Assembly (NCBI GenBank): GCA_963766175.1
Contig: CAVXZE010000002.1
Location: 62,001-126,000 of the forward strand
From: CAVXZE01 sp963766175
GTDB taxonomy: Bacteria; Myxococcota_A; UBA9160; UBA6930
Direction: 5' to 3'
DNA: 64,000 nucleotides
The position numbers were made by a program, and so were the translations under genes. The notes beneath the pieces were generated by a model. That model had not been told where the DNA came from. It searched no databases and was given only the letters and a program-made list of their open reading frames with translations. Below are positions 25,614 to 34,773 of the stretch, one piece after another. The number at the start of each line of letters is the position of its first letter. Position 1 is the stretch's first letter.

Positions 25614-28175
25614 GGAAGCCAGGGCGCGACCGATGGCCCGCTCGAGCCAGCCGCCGATATCCGGATGATCGAGAAGACCGGAGCTCCGCAGCCGTTCGGC
25701 GGCGATCGCCTCCACCTCGGCGACGCTGCCCGCCTCGAGGGCGGCCCGAGCGTCGTCGGACACCTTGCCCATCTCGAGAGAGCGGACGATCTCCTTCACC
25801 ACTGGCACCGCGCTCGCCACACCCGAGAGCTCGCCGATTCCGAGCCCCACCAGCAGCGGAACGGCGAGCGGGTGGCTCGCCATCTCGCCGCAGACGGCAA
25901 CGGGAATTCCCGCCCGGCTCGCCCCCCGCACCGTGCGGTCGATCAGAGCCAGTACGGCCGGGTGAAACGGAGAGTAGAGGTGGGCGACTCTCTCGTTGCC
26001 CCGGTCCACCGCCAGCGTGTACTGGGTCAGGTCATTGGTTCCGATGCTGAAGAAGTCGCACTCCCGGGCCAGGGACTCGCTGATCAGCGCCGCCGAGGGA
26101 ACCTCGATCATCACGCCGATGGGAAGGTCGGGATCGAAGCAGATGTCGCGGCGGGTGAGCTCTTCCTTGGTCTCGTCAACGAGGGCGCGCACCCGTCGGA
26201 GCTCCTCGACGGCAGAGATCATCGGGATCAGGAGACGCACGTTCCTCCGGACACTGGCCCGGAGGATCGCGCGCAGCTGGGCGCAGAAGCGCCCCTCGTC
26301 CGAGAGGGAGATGCGAATCGAGCGCCAGCCGAGCTGGGGATTCTCCTCCGCCGAGATCGCCAGGTCGGGAATCACCTTGTCTCCACCGAGATCGAGGGTC
26401 CGAATCGTGACCGGACGCGGCGCCATGGCCTCGGCCACCCCCTGGTAGAGCTGCTCCTGCTCGTCCTCGCTGGGGAAGCCGCGGTGGGCCAGAGCGATCA
26501 GCTCGGTCCGGAACAGGCCGATGCCTTCGGCGCCGTGCCGCTCGCAGAGCCGCAGATCGCTGAGCAGACCGACGTTGGCGGTCAGGGCGACGCGTGCGCC
26601 GTCACGCGTCTCCGCCGGCCGGTCGGCGAGAGCGTCGAGATGCTCGACGGCGACCAGGTCGCGATGCTTTGCCCGCTGGTACTCTCGCCGGACCTGTTCA
26701 TCCGGCGAGAGGTAGATGATACCGGTGTCACCATCGATGATCGCCTGCTCGCCCGGACGCGCCGCCTCGAGAATCCCGGTGGCACCCGTCACCGAGGGGA
26801 TCTCGAGGGCGCGGGCGAAGATCGCGCCGTGGGAGGTGGGACCCCCGTGCTCCGAGGCCACGCCGGCGATCTTCTCGGTCTCCAACAGGGCGAAGTGGGC
26901 CGGCAGCAGGTGAGAGGCGATCACGATCGCCCCTTCGGTGAGCGGTATGTTGTGGATTCGCACACCGAGCAGCTTCGCCATCACCCGCTGTGCCACGTCC
27001 ATCACGTCGATCCCACGCTCGCGGAAGAAGGGATTCTCGATGCGCGCGAACATTTCCTGGTAGGCGGCCAGCACTTCACGGATCGCCAGGAGCCCGCTCC
27101 CGGTGCGTCCAACGCTCTCTTCGAGCTTGGCGACGAAACCCTTGTCCTCGAGGATCTGGATGTGTGTGTTGAAGACGGCGGCGAAATCCGGGCCGAAGCG
27201 TTCCCCGACCTCGTCCCTCACGTCGTGAAGCTCGCGCCGCGCGTCGGCGACAGCATCGAGAAGATCGCGCCGCTCCTGCTTCGAATCCAGGTTCGGGGCG
27301 TAGGCGATGTTCTCCAGATCGACCGGGTCATCGAGAAAGTGGACTGGCCCGATGGCGATGCCGCGGGATGTGGGAATGCCGCGCACCTCGACATTTCGCT
27401 CGGCGCGGGCTGGCTCCTTGGCGGCGGCAAAGCCAATACCCGCGCCGCCGAGCTGCGAGACGATCCACTTTCGCACCTCTTCGGGACCGGACATCAGGGC
27501 GAGGAGCTGAGAGTTCATCACCAGCGGGGCGATGAGCTGGGCGCAGGTATCGAGCAGTTCCACGTCCCGCGGCTGGAACTCGCGGGGCTCGCGGGTCTGC
27601 ACGACGAGCACGCCGATCGAGAAGTGTCCCAGACTGGTCGGGGTACTGACGATCAGCGGTGCAGCCATCAGCGAGGGAAACCGCTCCTCGCCGGTCTGGG
27701 GGAAGTAGCGATAGTCGGGGTGGGATTGCGCATCCACCACCGCCACGGGCTGGCCCCGCTGGGCCGCGTGACCGACCAGCCCTTCTCCGAAGGAGAGGGA
27801 CACCTGCCCCACCGCGTTCCGGTCGAGACCGACGGTCGCTCTGAGCACCAAGTGCTTGAGATCGGGCTCCGTCAGGTAGACCGAGCAGACGTCGGCGTCC
27901 AGGCGTTTGGCGACGAGATCGACGACGTTGTCCAGAGTCTCGTTCAGGTCGTGGGATCGCGAGACGATTCCCGCGACGTCCGCAAGCAGCGTGTTCCGGT
28001 CCGGAATGGTACCCCCTTGGTGGGCAGACCACCGAAAGCACGGCCCCCTATGGTACCGGAACTGGTGGGCAGAGCACCGAAAACACGACCCGATATGGCA
28101 CCGGAAGTGGCGGGCAGAGCACCGAAAACACGACCCGATATGGCACCGGAAGTGAGACGAGACCGCGGCCCCCAC
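25611..28175 (-). CDS. ptsP: Phosphoenolpyruvate-protein phosphotransferase PtsP (nitrogen PTS enzyme I) with GAF domain
   Basis: A PtsP/EI-Ntr protein, 854 residues from GTG 28175. A GAF domain (about residues 62-225) carries 'ADVCSVYL' and 'GEGLVGHAAQRGQPVAV'. It is followed by the EI helical domain, the phosphohistidine domain with His449 in 'GGPTSHGAIFARALEIP', and the PEP-binding barrel with 'GIGLFRTELI', 'GTNDLTQY' and a catalytic Cys in 'VAVCGEMASHPLA'. It takes phosphate from PEP to start the PTS-Ntr regulatory relay; HPr/NPr is not in the window. The true start is uncertain. Residues 8-52 are a Cys-rich 15-residue repeat encoded by a minisatellite-like cluster. No ATG, GTG or TTG lies between the repeats and the GAF domain. 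An ATT at 28007 with an AAGGGGG site upstream is a possible alternative. Confidence 0.9.
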   Translation of the reverse strand: MGAAVSSHFRCHIGSCFRCSARHFRCHIGSCFRCSAHQFRYHRGPCFRWSAHQGGTIPDRNTLLADVAGIVSRSHDLNETLDNVVDLVAKRLDADVCSVYLTEPDLKHLVLRATVGLDRNAVGQVSLSFGEGLVGHAAQRGQPVAVVDAQSHPDYRYFPQTGEERFPSLMAAPLIVSTPTSLGHFSIGVLVVQTREPREFQPRDVELLDTCAQLIAPLVMNSQLLALMSGPEEVRKWIVSQLGGAGIGFAAAKEPARAERNVEVRGIPTSRGIAIGPVHFLDDPVDLENIAYAPNLDSKQERRDLLDAVADARRELHDVRDEVGERFGPDFAAVFNTHIQILEDKGFVAKLEESVGRTGSGLLAIREVLAAYQEMFARIENPFFRERGIDVMDVAQRVMAKLLGVRIHNIPLTEGAIVIASHLLPAHFALLETEKIAGVASEHGGPTSHGAIFARALEIPSVTGATGILEAARPGEQAIIDGDTGIIYLSPDEQVRREYQRAKHRDLVAVEHLDALADRPAETRDGARVALTANVGLLSDLRLCERHGAEGIGLFRTELIALAHRGFPSEDEQEQLYQGVAEAMAPRPVTIRTLDLGGDKVIPDLAISAEENPQLGWRSIRISLSDEGRFCAQLRAILRASVRRNVRLLIPMISAVEELRRVRALVDETKEELTRRDICFDPDLPIGVMIEVPSAALISESLARECDFFSIGTNDLTQYTLAVDRGNERVAHLYSPFHPAVLALIDRTVRGASRAGIPVAVCGEMASHPLAVPLLVGLGIGELSGVASAVPVVKEIVRSLEMGKVSDDARAALEAGSVAEVEAIAAERLRSSGLLDHPDIGGWLERAIGRALAS
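28007..28155. repeat. 45-bp tandem repeat, about 3.3 copies, at the 5' end of ptsP
   Basis: Copies begin at 28007, 28051, 28096 and 28141 (periods 44, 45, 45), each opening TGG(T/C)ACCGGAA. Copies two and three differ at only a few positions, the first is diverged and the last is partial. In the ptsP frame they encode a repeated FRCHIGSCFRCSA peptide. The near-codon period keeps all frames open, so the repeat may be either N-terminal coding sequence or a regulatory array before ptsP. Confidence 0.85.
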
Positions 28176-28250
28176 GGGGCTCAGCGGGTGGCGCGCGCAG
28201 TTCGCCCGTCTGGAGAGCCGGGTGGAACGATCTTCATCCCGCTGCGGGGG

Positions 28251-28505
28251 CTAGTGCGGGAGGAACGGATCCCGGTCGTGGGAGGCCGGATGCGTCGACG
28301 GGAACACGTGATCCTTGTCCTCGAAGCGCATCCCCAGAGCGAGAAGGATCTTGCGCTTCGTGTCCATGCGGCAGTTCATACCCTTCTCGACACTGTGAAT
28401 CGTTCGAAGCGCGACCTTGGCTTTGCGAGCCAATTGCGCCTGTGTCATGAGCCGATTTTCGCGCAGCTCGCGTACTCGATTCGGACGGTCCCCGGTGTTG
28501 CTCAC
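28251..28505 (-). CDS. Small XRE-family helix-turn-helix regulator
   Basis: An 84-residue DNA-binding protein. 'NRVRELRENRLMTQAQLARKAKVALRTIHSVEKGMNCRMDTKRKILLALGM' is a clear XRE/Cro HTH, with the recognition helix around 'ALRTIHSVEKG'. The rest is a short His-rich tail. GTG at 28505 is preferred because TGAGGGA lies 7 bases upstream; an ATG at 28547 would extend the N-terminus by 14 residues. It lies between the two tandem-repeat clusters and upstream of ptsP on the same strand, and could regulate that gene or bind those repeats. Confidence 0.85.
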   Translation of the reverse strand: MSNTGDRPNRVRELRENRLMTQAQLARKAKVALRTIHSVEKGMNCRMDTKRKILLALGMRFEDKDHVFPSTHPASHDRDPFLPH

Positions 28506-28717
28506 GTCGCATTCCCTCAATCGTCGCGCGGTTCGGCACTCAGGCAACTGCCGGGCATTTCGGATGAATGGAGGATTTCTTTAGAAAAAATCGACGCTTG
28601 CACGATCTCCGGCCAATCTGGTCGAGACCGCCCAGAAGTTCAGAGTTCCCGGGGGGATACGGGCTCGAACGCACATTCCCGACCCCTCTTTGAACCCAAA
28701 CTTCACATCAGGAATGT

Positions 28718-28861
28718 GCAACTCTCCCCGGTCGCCGTCCTGCCAAGGCTTCACTCCCGAGATCGGCAACTCTCCCCGGTCGCCGTCCTGCCAGGGCTTC
28801 ACTCCCGAGATCGGCAAATCTCCCCGGTCGCCGCCCTGCCAGGATCTCACTCGAGAGATCT
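28718..28861. repeat. 48-bp tandem repeat, three copies, before the AsmA-like gene
   Basis: Units 28718-28765, 28766-28813 and 28814-28861 share the pattern GCAAMTCTCCCCGGTCGCC...GAGATC, with a few substitutions. They fill much of the 389-base gap (28506-28894) between the XRE gene and the AsmA-like gene. The rest of that gap shows no gene I can support. Both strands are open across the repeat because 48 is divisible by three, but neither reading has a convincing start. Confidence 0.9.
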
Positions 28862-28894
28862 GCACCCTCTTCCGGAAGGTGCGCGGAGAGGATC

Positions 28895-31555
28895 GTGCGG
28901 CGCGCGCTGACCCTCGGCCTGACTCTCCTGGTCCTGTTCGGCGCTCTGGTGTGGGCGGGGCGCTACATGGCGAACCGCATCGCGCCGGAGCGCCTCCGGA
29001 TCGAGACCGAGCGGCGTCTCTCGAATCTCCTGAAGACCCCGGTGCGAATCGAGCGAGCCTGGTTCTCCCTCCGCTGGGGTCTGATCCTGGAGGCCTACGG
29101 GGTGGAGGTGAAGCCGGCGGGAAGCCGGCTGCGGGTCGAACGCCTCGAGGCCCATCTGGACCCGGTCGCCCTGCTGATGGCCCGCTTCAGGTTCGACCGG
29201 ATCGCCCTCGAGGGGGCCATTCTCAGCGTCGAGGGCGCTGCCCCCCCGGCTGCGCGGCCGGACGGCGAGCGCGACCTGCGGGGAGCCATCGAGGCTCTCG
29301 ACGAAGCCGCCCGCGCCTGGCTCGAGGTGTCGCTGCCCGTCCGCGCCGTCGAGCTCCGGAGCGGAACCATCCTCTTTGACGTTGGCGACCCTGCCCTCGT
29401 GGAGAACCCCGGCGTCCGCATCGAGGCGGTGAGCGGCCTGGTCCGCCGGGCGAGCTTCCGGCGGCGGACCGAGCTTCGGGTCCAGGGGTGGATACGAGAT
29501 GCAGACGGGAAAGCGGGGTCGATTCAGCTGCACGCAGAGGCCAACCGGACCGTCCGCGCCACGCTCGAGCTGGAGCAGATGGATCTCGCCCTCCTGGCGC
29601 CCTACGCGTCCAAGCTCGGGATCGCCTCGAAGCTGGGCGGATCGATCGAGGGCTCTGTCCGCTGGGAGTACCAGTCGGAACGGCCCCAGAACCTGGTGAT
29701 CCGGCTGGAGGGCAGCGGCGTCCATGCCTCGGTGCTCCGCAGCGGGGAAAAGAGCCCGTTCGAAGTTGCGATGGAGCGGTCCGCGCTGGCCGCCAGGATC
29801 GAGTTCAGCGCCCGTGCGCTCCGCCTCCGGGAGGGAGAGATCTCGGACGGTCGCGTGACCGTACGGGCCGACGGAAGCCTGGCGCTCCCGTCGGAAGGAC
29901 GCGCCGCCCTGCGACTGGCCGTCGAGCTGGACGAGCTCCCCCTGCCGCGAATCCGCGAGGTGCTCGCCTACCTGCCCCCGGAGATCCGGGCATCGCTGGA
30001 TCCCCTGAGCCAACGGGTGGAGGCGGGCCGGCTGCTGGAGCTTCGCGCCGAAGCGCGTACCACGGTGGCGGGCTTCCGAGAGCTCGTCGAGACCCGCATG
30101 ATGAGTCGTCCGGGAGAGATCACCGTGCGAGCGGAAATCGCCGACGCCGGGCTGCGAATCGGCGAGGACGACGGGCGTCTCGAGGGGCTGAGTGGCAGCG
30201 CGATCTGGAGTGGGGACACCCTGGAGCTCCGCGACGTCCGCGGTCGACTCGGCGGTCAGTCACTTCCGAGGTTCGACGCCACCGTGCGCGGTCTCGCGCA
30301 GATCCGCTCCCCCGACGAGGTCCACTGCATCCGGCCCCCTTCGAAGGTCTCGCTGCCGGGATTCGGGGACCTGCGCAGCTGGATCAACGCGCAGCGCCGG
30401 CCGTCCTCCGAGCCCACCTGGAAGCGGCTCACGATCGATGCGGACTGGATCCTCCACCCCGCCCTGCTCTGCAGCATCGAACAAGCCTTCGGGGAGATCT
30501 TCCCCGCGCCAGATGGCCTCGACTTCGCCATCCAGCACGGGGTGTGGGCGGGCATCCCGATCCAGGGAGCGGGCTCCTACCGGCGGGTGCCCGAGCAGAG
30601 CGTCCAGGTCGAGATGAGTCTGGGGCCTCCCTTCGAGTCGATGTCGCTCGAGCCGGCGGCGGATCCCTGGGCGAGGGGCCACTGGGCGATGGAGGCCACC
30701 CGCCTCGGCCACTGGCGGATCCGCGGTGTCTCGGGAAGCTTTCGCATCACTGGGAGCACCCTGCGCCTCGAGAAGTCCACGTTGCTCCTGGCCCCCCTCG
30801 GCGAGCTGGAGGGGAACCTGGAGGTCTCACTCGGGAGCGGCGAAGAGCTGCCCTTCCGGATCGAAACCCAGATGAAGAAGATGGACCTGGTCGATCTCAC
30901 CGCGTCGGCCGGGCTCGAAGAGGATCTTCTGAGCGGCCGGCTGGTAGGGGCCGGCGTCGTCAGCGGCCGGCTGCACGAGGGACGCCCCTTCCTGAGCGAT
31001 GCCGAGGGCGTGCTCACCCTCCACGCCCGGGACGGAAAGATCCACCAGAAGCTTCCGCTCTTCGTCGCCATCGCTGTTGCCAGCGACCGCTTCGACCCGT
31101 TCCGCTATCGGAAGAAGATCCCCTATACGGCGATCGATCTGGTCGGTCGGTTCGAGGGAGGCCAGCTCCACTCGGATTTCCTCGCCCTCGATGCGCCGTC
31201 GCTGGGAATGGTGGTCTCGGGTCGGGTCGCCGTGGTCCCGCCCCACGACGTGGAGGCGGTGGTGGGCCTGTTCCTCCTTAGAACCCTGGACTCTCTCATC
31301 AACCGGGTTCCGGTGCTAAACAGAGTCATCCTCGGGCGGGACGAGAACCTGGTGGGCGCCTACTTCGCGATGACCGGAACCTGGAAGAAGCCGAAGGCGC
31401 AGCTGATCCCCATGAAGTCGTTCGCGGAAGGCCCCGCTCACTTCATGCTCGAAGGACCAACCTTCGTCTGGAGCGGACTCAAGCGGCTCGAGTCCCTGCT
31501 CAAGCCCCCGGGCAGCGCACCCACGACTGCCGAAGAGGGAGAGCCCGACTCGTGA
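28895..31555 (+). CDS. AsmA-like / DUF3971-type envelope protein
   Basis: An 886-residue protein with a single N-terminal TM anchor ('TLGLTLLVLFGALVWAGRYM') and a long beta-rich periplasmic body. The opening 'LLKTPVRIERAWFSLRWGLILEAYGVEV' and the C-terminal 'SGRLVGAGVVSGRL...GKIHQ' and 'VPVLNRVILGRDENLVGAYFAMTGTWKKPKAQLIP' match AsmA/YhdP-type proteins. These bridge the periplasm and help carry phospholipids to the outer membrane. GTG at 28895 has a GGAGAGG ribosome site. The stop overlaps the next gene by 4 bases (GTGA), so the two are translationally coupled. Confidence 0.85.
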   Translation: MRRALTLGLTLLVLFGALVWAGRYMANRIAPERLRIETERRLSNLLKTPVRIERAWFSLRWGLILEAYGVEVKPAGSRLRVERLEAHLDPVALLMARFRFDRIALEGAILSVEGAAPPAARPDGERDLRGAIEALDEAARAWLEVSLPVRAVELRSGTILFDVGDPALVENPGVRIEAVSGLVRRASFRRRTELRVQGWIRDADGKAGSIQLHAEANRTVRATLELEQMDLALLAPYASKLGIASKLGGSIEGSVRWEYQSERPQNLVIRLEGSGVHASVLRSGEKSPFEVAMERSALAARIEFSARALRLREGEISDGRVTVRADGSLALPSEGRAALRLAVELDELPLPRIREVLAYLPPEIRASLDPLSQRVEAGRLLELRAEARTTVAGFRELVETRMMSRPGEITVRAEIADAGLRIGEDDGRLEGLSGSAIWSGDTLELRDVRGRLGGQSLPRFDATVRGLAQIRSPDEVHCIRPPSKVSLPGFGDLRSWINAQRRPSSEPTWKRLTIDADWILHPALLCSIEQAFGEIFPAPDGLDFAIQHGVWAGIPIQGAGSYRRVPEQSVQVEMSLGPPFESMSLEPAADPWARGHWAMEATRLGHWRIRGVSGSFRITGSTLRLEKSTLLLAPLGELEGNLEVSLGSGEELPFRIETQMKKMDLVDLTASAGLEEDLLSGRLVGAGVVSGRLHEGRPFLSDAEGVLTLHARDGKIHQKLPLFVAIAVASDRFDPFRYRKKIPYTAIDLVGRFEGGQLHSDFLALDAPSLGMVVSGRVAVVPPHDVEAVVGLFLLRTLDSLINRVPVLNRVILGRDENLVGAYFAMTGTWKKPKAQLIPMKSFAEGPAHFMLEGPTFVWSGLKRLESLLKPPGSAPTTAEEGEPDS

Positions 31556-32073
31556 CCGGTCTTCGGAAGGCTCGAGACAAGATCCTGAACCGCCGCGAGG
31601 CGGCCCGCGCCGTGCGAGGCGCGCAGCGACGCGGAGAGCGGGTGGTCTTCACGAGTGGCTGCTTCGATCTGCTTCACATCGGGCACCTGCGAAGCCTGGA
31701 GGAGGCGCGCAGCTACGGCGACCGGCTGGTCGTCGCGGTCAACAGCGACGCCTCGGTCCGTCGCATCAAGGGACCGAGCCGGCCGGTCATCCCGATGCGC
31801 CAGCGCGCGGAGATGCTGGCCGCACTCGAGTGCGTGGACTGGGTGACGAGCTTCGGCGACAGGACGCCGCGCCCGATGATCGGCGCCCTCATGCCGGACG
31901 TATACGCGAAGGGCGGCGAGTGGCCGCTCGCCACCCTGTTGGAGCAGGACACGCCCCCGGGGTGGAACGGCGAGGTGAAGCGGCTGCGCCAGGTTCCCGG
32001 GGTCCGCACCACGGTGATCGTCGAGCGGATGCTCGAGAGACCAAAGCGGTCCCCGAGGCGTCCGGGGCGGTAG
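31552..32073 (+). CDS. Cytidylyltransferase-like protein, RfaE2/HldE C-terminal type
   Basis: A 173-residue nucleotidyltransferase. The signature 'TSGCFDLLHIGHLRSLEEARSYGDRLVVAVNSDASVRRIKGPSRPV' includes the HxGH nucleotide-binding motif. It matches the ADP-heptose synthase adenylyltransferase half (RfaE2), which makes ADP-glycero-manno-heptose for the LPS core. The 'PDVYAKGGEWPLATLLE' segment corresponds to the family's 'PDVLVKGGDY' with a changed end, so another NDP-sugar is possible. GTG at 31552 overlaps the AsmA-like stop. Confidence 0.88.
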   Translation: MTGLRKARDKILNRREAARAVRGAQRRGERVVFTSGCFDLLHIGHLRSLEEARSYGDRLVVAVNSDASVRRIKGPSRPVIPMRQRAEMLAALECVDWVTSFGDRTPRPMIGALMPDVYAKGGEWPLATLLEQDTPPGWNGEVKRLRQVPGVRTTVIVERMLERPKRSPRRPGR

Positions 32074-32182
32074 CAGCTGGACCTGGCCACCGGACTCACC
32101 GCGGCGCTCGGTGCTGCGGGCTTCGGCCTCCTGCGGCGCTGCGCAGGGGCCGTCGGTGAGCGAATTGCTAAAATCCCTCGCC

Positions 32183-33793
32183 ATGTCTGACTTTCAATTC
32201 CAGGAAATCTTCGAGTTCGGTCCCGACCAGACCGAGTACCGTAAACTCAGCAGCGATCACGTCTCCACCGTCGAGGTGGACGGACGTTCGATCCTCAAGG
32301 TCGACGAGCAGGCCCTGACCTGGCTGGCTACGGAAGCCATGCGAGACATCTCGCACTTGTTCCGCGGCGAGCACCTGGCCCAGCTCCGCGCGATCCTCGA
32401 TGACCCGGAGTCATCGGAGAACGATCGCTTCGTCGCTCTGGAGCTGCTGAAGAACGCCAACGTCGCGGCGGCGGGGGTCCTGCCCACCTGCCAGGATACG
32501 GGCACCGCCATCGTGATGGGCAAGAAGGGCGAGAACGTCTTTACCGGCTTCAACGACGAGGCCGCGATCGCCCGCGGAATCCACAAGACCTACACCGAGG
32601 GCAACCTGCGCTACTCGCAGATGGCTCCCCTCAACATGTACGACGAGAAGAACACCGGCTGCAATCTCCCCGCCCAGATCGAGATCTACGCCACCGAGGG
32701 CGACGAGTACAAGTTCCTGTTCATGGCCAAGGGCGGCGGATCGGCCAACAAGAGCTTCCTCTACCAGCAGACCCGGGCGCTCCTGAACCCGGAGTCGCTG
32801 CTCAAGTTCGTCGACGAGAAGATCCGCTCCCTCGGAACCGCTGCCTGCCCGCCCTATCACCTGGCCTTCGTGGTCGGCGGACCGTCGGCGGAGTTCACGC
32901 TCAAGACCGTGAAGCTCGCCAGCGCCCGCTACCTCGACTCGATTCCGACCAGTGGAAACGAGGCGGGGCGCGCCTTCCGTGACCTGGAGCTCGAGGACCA
33001 GATCCTCAAGCTCGCGCAGGAGACCGGGATCGGCGCCCAGTTCGGCGGCAAGCACTTCTGCCTCGACGTGCGGGTGATCCGCCTGTTCCGCCACGGCGCC
33101 TCCTGCCCGGTGGGAATCGGAGTCTCCTGCTCGGCGGACCGCCAGATCAAGGCCAAGATCAACCGGGAGGGCATCTTCGTCGAGCGGCTCGAGACGGATC
33201 CCTCCCGCTATCTGCCCGAGGTGAGCGCCCAGGAGCTCGGCGGCGAGGTGGTCGATATCGATCTCTCCATGCCGATGGACGAGATTCGCGCCATCCTCAC
33301 CAAGTATCCCACCAAGACCCGGCTCTCCCTGACCGGCACCATGGTGGTCGCTCGGGACATCGCCCACGCCAAGATCAAGGATCGCCTCGACGCTGGCGAG
33401 GAGATGCCCTCGTACATGAAGGACCACATCGTCTACTACGCCGGTCCGGCCAAGACGCCGGAGGGCTACGCGTCCGGCTCCTTCGGTCCCACCACCGCCG
33501 GCCGCATGGACTCCTACGTCGATCTCTTCCAGTCCCGCGGAGGCAGCCTGATCACACTGGCCAAGGGAAACCGTTCCAAGCAGGTCACCGACGCCTGCAA
33601 GAAGCACGGCGGCTTCTACCTGGGGTCGATCGGAGGCCCCGCGGCGATCCTCGCCAAGAACTGCATCACCAAGGTCGAGGTGCTGGAGTATCCGGAGCTC
33701 GGCATGGAGGCGGTCTGGAAGATCGAGATCGAGAACTTCCCCGCCTTCATCATCGTGGACGACAAGGGCAACGACGTCTACGCCGACATCTGA
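32183..33793 (+). CDS. Class I fumarate hydratase (iron-sulfur, single chain)
   Basis: A 536-residue FumA/FumB-type fumarase that interconverts fumarate and malate in the TCA cycle using an oxygen-sensitive 4Fe-4S cluster. The alpha half has 'VLPTCQDTGTAIVMGKKG' and 'NTGCNLPAQIEIY'. 'HGASCPVGIGVSCSADRQIKAKI' carries the third cysteine. The beta half shows 'LTGTMVVARDIAHAKI', 'YYAGPAKTPEGYASGSFGPTTAGRMDSY' and 'GGPAAILAKNCI'. ATG 32183 gives the standard length. An upstream open extension is not conserved. A 20-bp palindromic terminator follows. Confidence 0.95.
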   Translation: MSDFQFQEIFEFGPDQTEYRKLSSDHVSTVEVDGRSILKVDEQALTWLATEAMRDISHLFRGEHLAQLRAILDDPESSENDRFVALELLKNANVAAAGVLPTCQDTGTAIVMGKKGENVFTGFNDEAAIARGIHKTYTEGNLRYSQMAPLNMYDEKNTGCNLPAQIEIYATEGDEYKFLFMAKGGGSANKSFLYQQTRALLNPESLLKFVDEKIRSLGTAACPPYHLAFVVGGPSAEFTLKTVKLASARYLDSIPTSGNEAGRAFRDLELEDQILKLAQETGIGAQFGGKHFCLDVRVIRLFRHGASCPVGIGVSCSADRQIKAKINREGIFVERLETDPSRYLPEVSAQELGGEVVDIDLSMPMDEIRAILTKYPTKTRLSLTGTMVVARDIAHAKIKDRLDAGEEMPSYMKDHIVYYAGPAKTPEGYASGSFGPTTAGRMDSYVDLFQSRGGSLITLAKGNRSKQVTDACKKHGGFYLGSIGGPAAILAKNCITKVEVLEYPELGMEAVWKIEIENFPAFIIVDDKGNDVYADI

Positions 33794-33804
33794 CCCAAGC
33801 GTCC

Positions 33805-33844
33805 AAACGGGGACGTTGTTGAATATTCAGCAACGTCCCCGTTT
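33805..33844. terminator. Bidirectional hairpin terminator after fumarase
   Basis: A 40-base near-perfect palindrome: AAACGGGGACGTTG pairs with CAACGTCCCCGTTT. The inner TGAATATTCA is itself a palindrome, so the stem can extend almost to its centre. The flanking A-run and T-run suit intrinsic termination on both strands between the convergent fumarase and SMP-30 genes. Confidence 0.85.
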
Positions 33845-33851
33845 AACCCGC

Positions 33852-34763
33852 TCAGAACGCCAGCTTCAGACCGGCGGTCCTCCACTGTGTGCTGACCAGG
33901 CGCCCGGTCGCGGACAGCGTGATGTAGGCGGTGCGCAGGTCCGGTCCACCGAAGCAGATGTTGGTGGTCACCGGATCCGGCATCGGCACGTGGTCCACCG
34001 AAGCGCCATCCGGCGAGATGACGGTGATGCCGCCGTTGATGATCGTCGCGACACAGACATTGCCGTCGGCGTCGACCGCCATCGAGTCGAGAAGCTGGAG
34101 ACCGGGGAGACCCGCCAGCAGAGTGCCCTGGTTCGGCGAGAGCGGGTTCGGCCGGATCTGCCCGGGCCCTTCCAGATCCCAGTAGTAGACGCGACCCGTC
34201 AGCGTCTCCGCCACGTAGACGCGGCTCTGGTCGGGCGAGAGAGCGATGCCATTGGGCGTCTCGAGGGGAAAGACCATCTCGCGAATGCTCGAACCATCGG
34301 GAAGCGCGTAGAAGATCCCGGTCCGATCGCGCTCCCGCGCCCGGCTCTTGCCGAGATCGGTGAACCAGAAGCCGCCCTCGGAATCGAAGACGATGTCGTT
34401 GGGCCCCTTCAGCGGAATGCCGTCGCACTCGGTGTAGACGCTCTCGACCGCGCCGGTCTCGAGATCGACGCGCTGGATGCTGCCACCGGTGTAGTCGGCG
34501 GGCTGGTCGCCCGGCATCAGCATGCCGCCGAGGTCGTGCCACTCGAAGCCGCCGTTGTTGCAGATGTAGACCTTGCCGTCGGGTCCAATGGCGGCACCGT
34601 TGGGTCCGCCGCCGGTCTCCGCCACGATCTCCACAGCGCCGTCGGGTCGCACCCGGGTCAGGGTGCCGCGCTTGATCTCGACGACCAGGACGCTGCCGTC
34701 AGCGATGGCGATGGGACCCTCTGGAAACTCGAGCCCGCCGGCAATCTCGCGGATCTCCGTCAT
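33852..34763 (-). CDS. SMP-30/gluconolactonase family protein
   Basis: A 303-residue six-bladed beta-propeller of the SMP-30/gluconolactonase/LRE family. These are Ca or Zn-dependent lactonases or organophosphatases. The metal ligands are visible as Glu15 ('LEFPEGP'), Asn in 'PNDIVFDSEGGFWFTDLGKS', 'ETPNGIALSPDQSRVYVAET' and Asp in 'LLDSMAVDADGNVCVA'. It lacks a signal peptide. It is last in a three-gene minus-strand cluster (CBS, PPOX, SMP-30) with gaps of 29 and 10 bases. The true lactone is unknown. Confidence 0.9.
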   Translation of the reverse strand: MTEIREIAGGLEFPEGPIAIADGSVLVVEIKRGTLTRVRPDGAVEIVAETGGGPNGAAIGPDGKVYICNNGGFEWHDLGGMLMPGDQPADYTGGSIQRVDLETGAVESVYTECDGIPLKGPNDIVFDSEGGFWFTDLGKSRARERDRTGIFYALPDGSSIREMVFPLETPNGIALSPDQSRVYVAETLTGRVYYWDLEGPGQIRPNPLSPNQGTLLAGLPGLQLLDSMAVDADGNVCVATIINGGITVISPDGASVDHVPMPDPVTTNICFGGPDLRTAYITLSATGRLVSTQWRTAGLKLAF

Positions 34764-34773
34764 GGGTCCTCCC

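Noticed and set aside
28581..28865. 94-residue minus-strand frame made of a repeated ISGVKPWQDGDRGELP unit
   Set aside because: It opens only because the 48-bp repeat keeps frames clear; the GTG start sits directly against any possible ribosome site, and the non-repeat tail resembles nothing.
24708..28910. A 1400-residue plus-strand open frame over the acyltransferase, EEP and ptsP genes
   Set aside because: It runs in the wrong frame or strand across three recognisable genes and has low-complexity composition.
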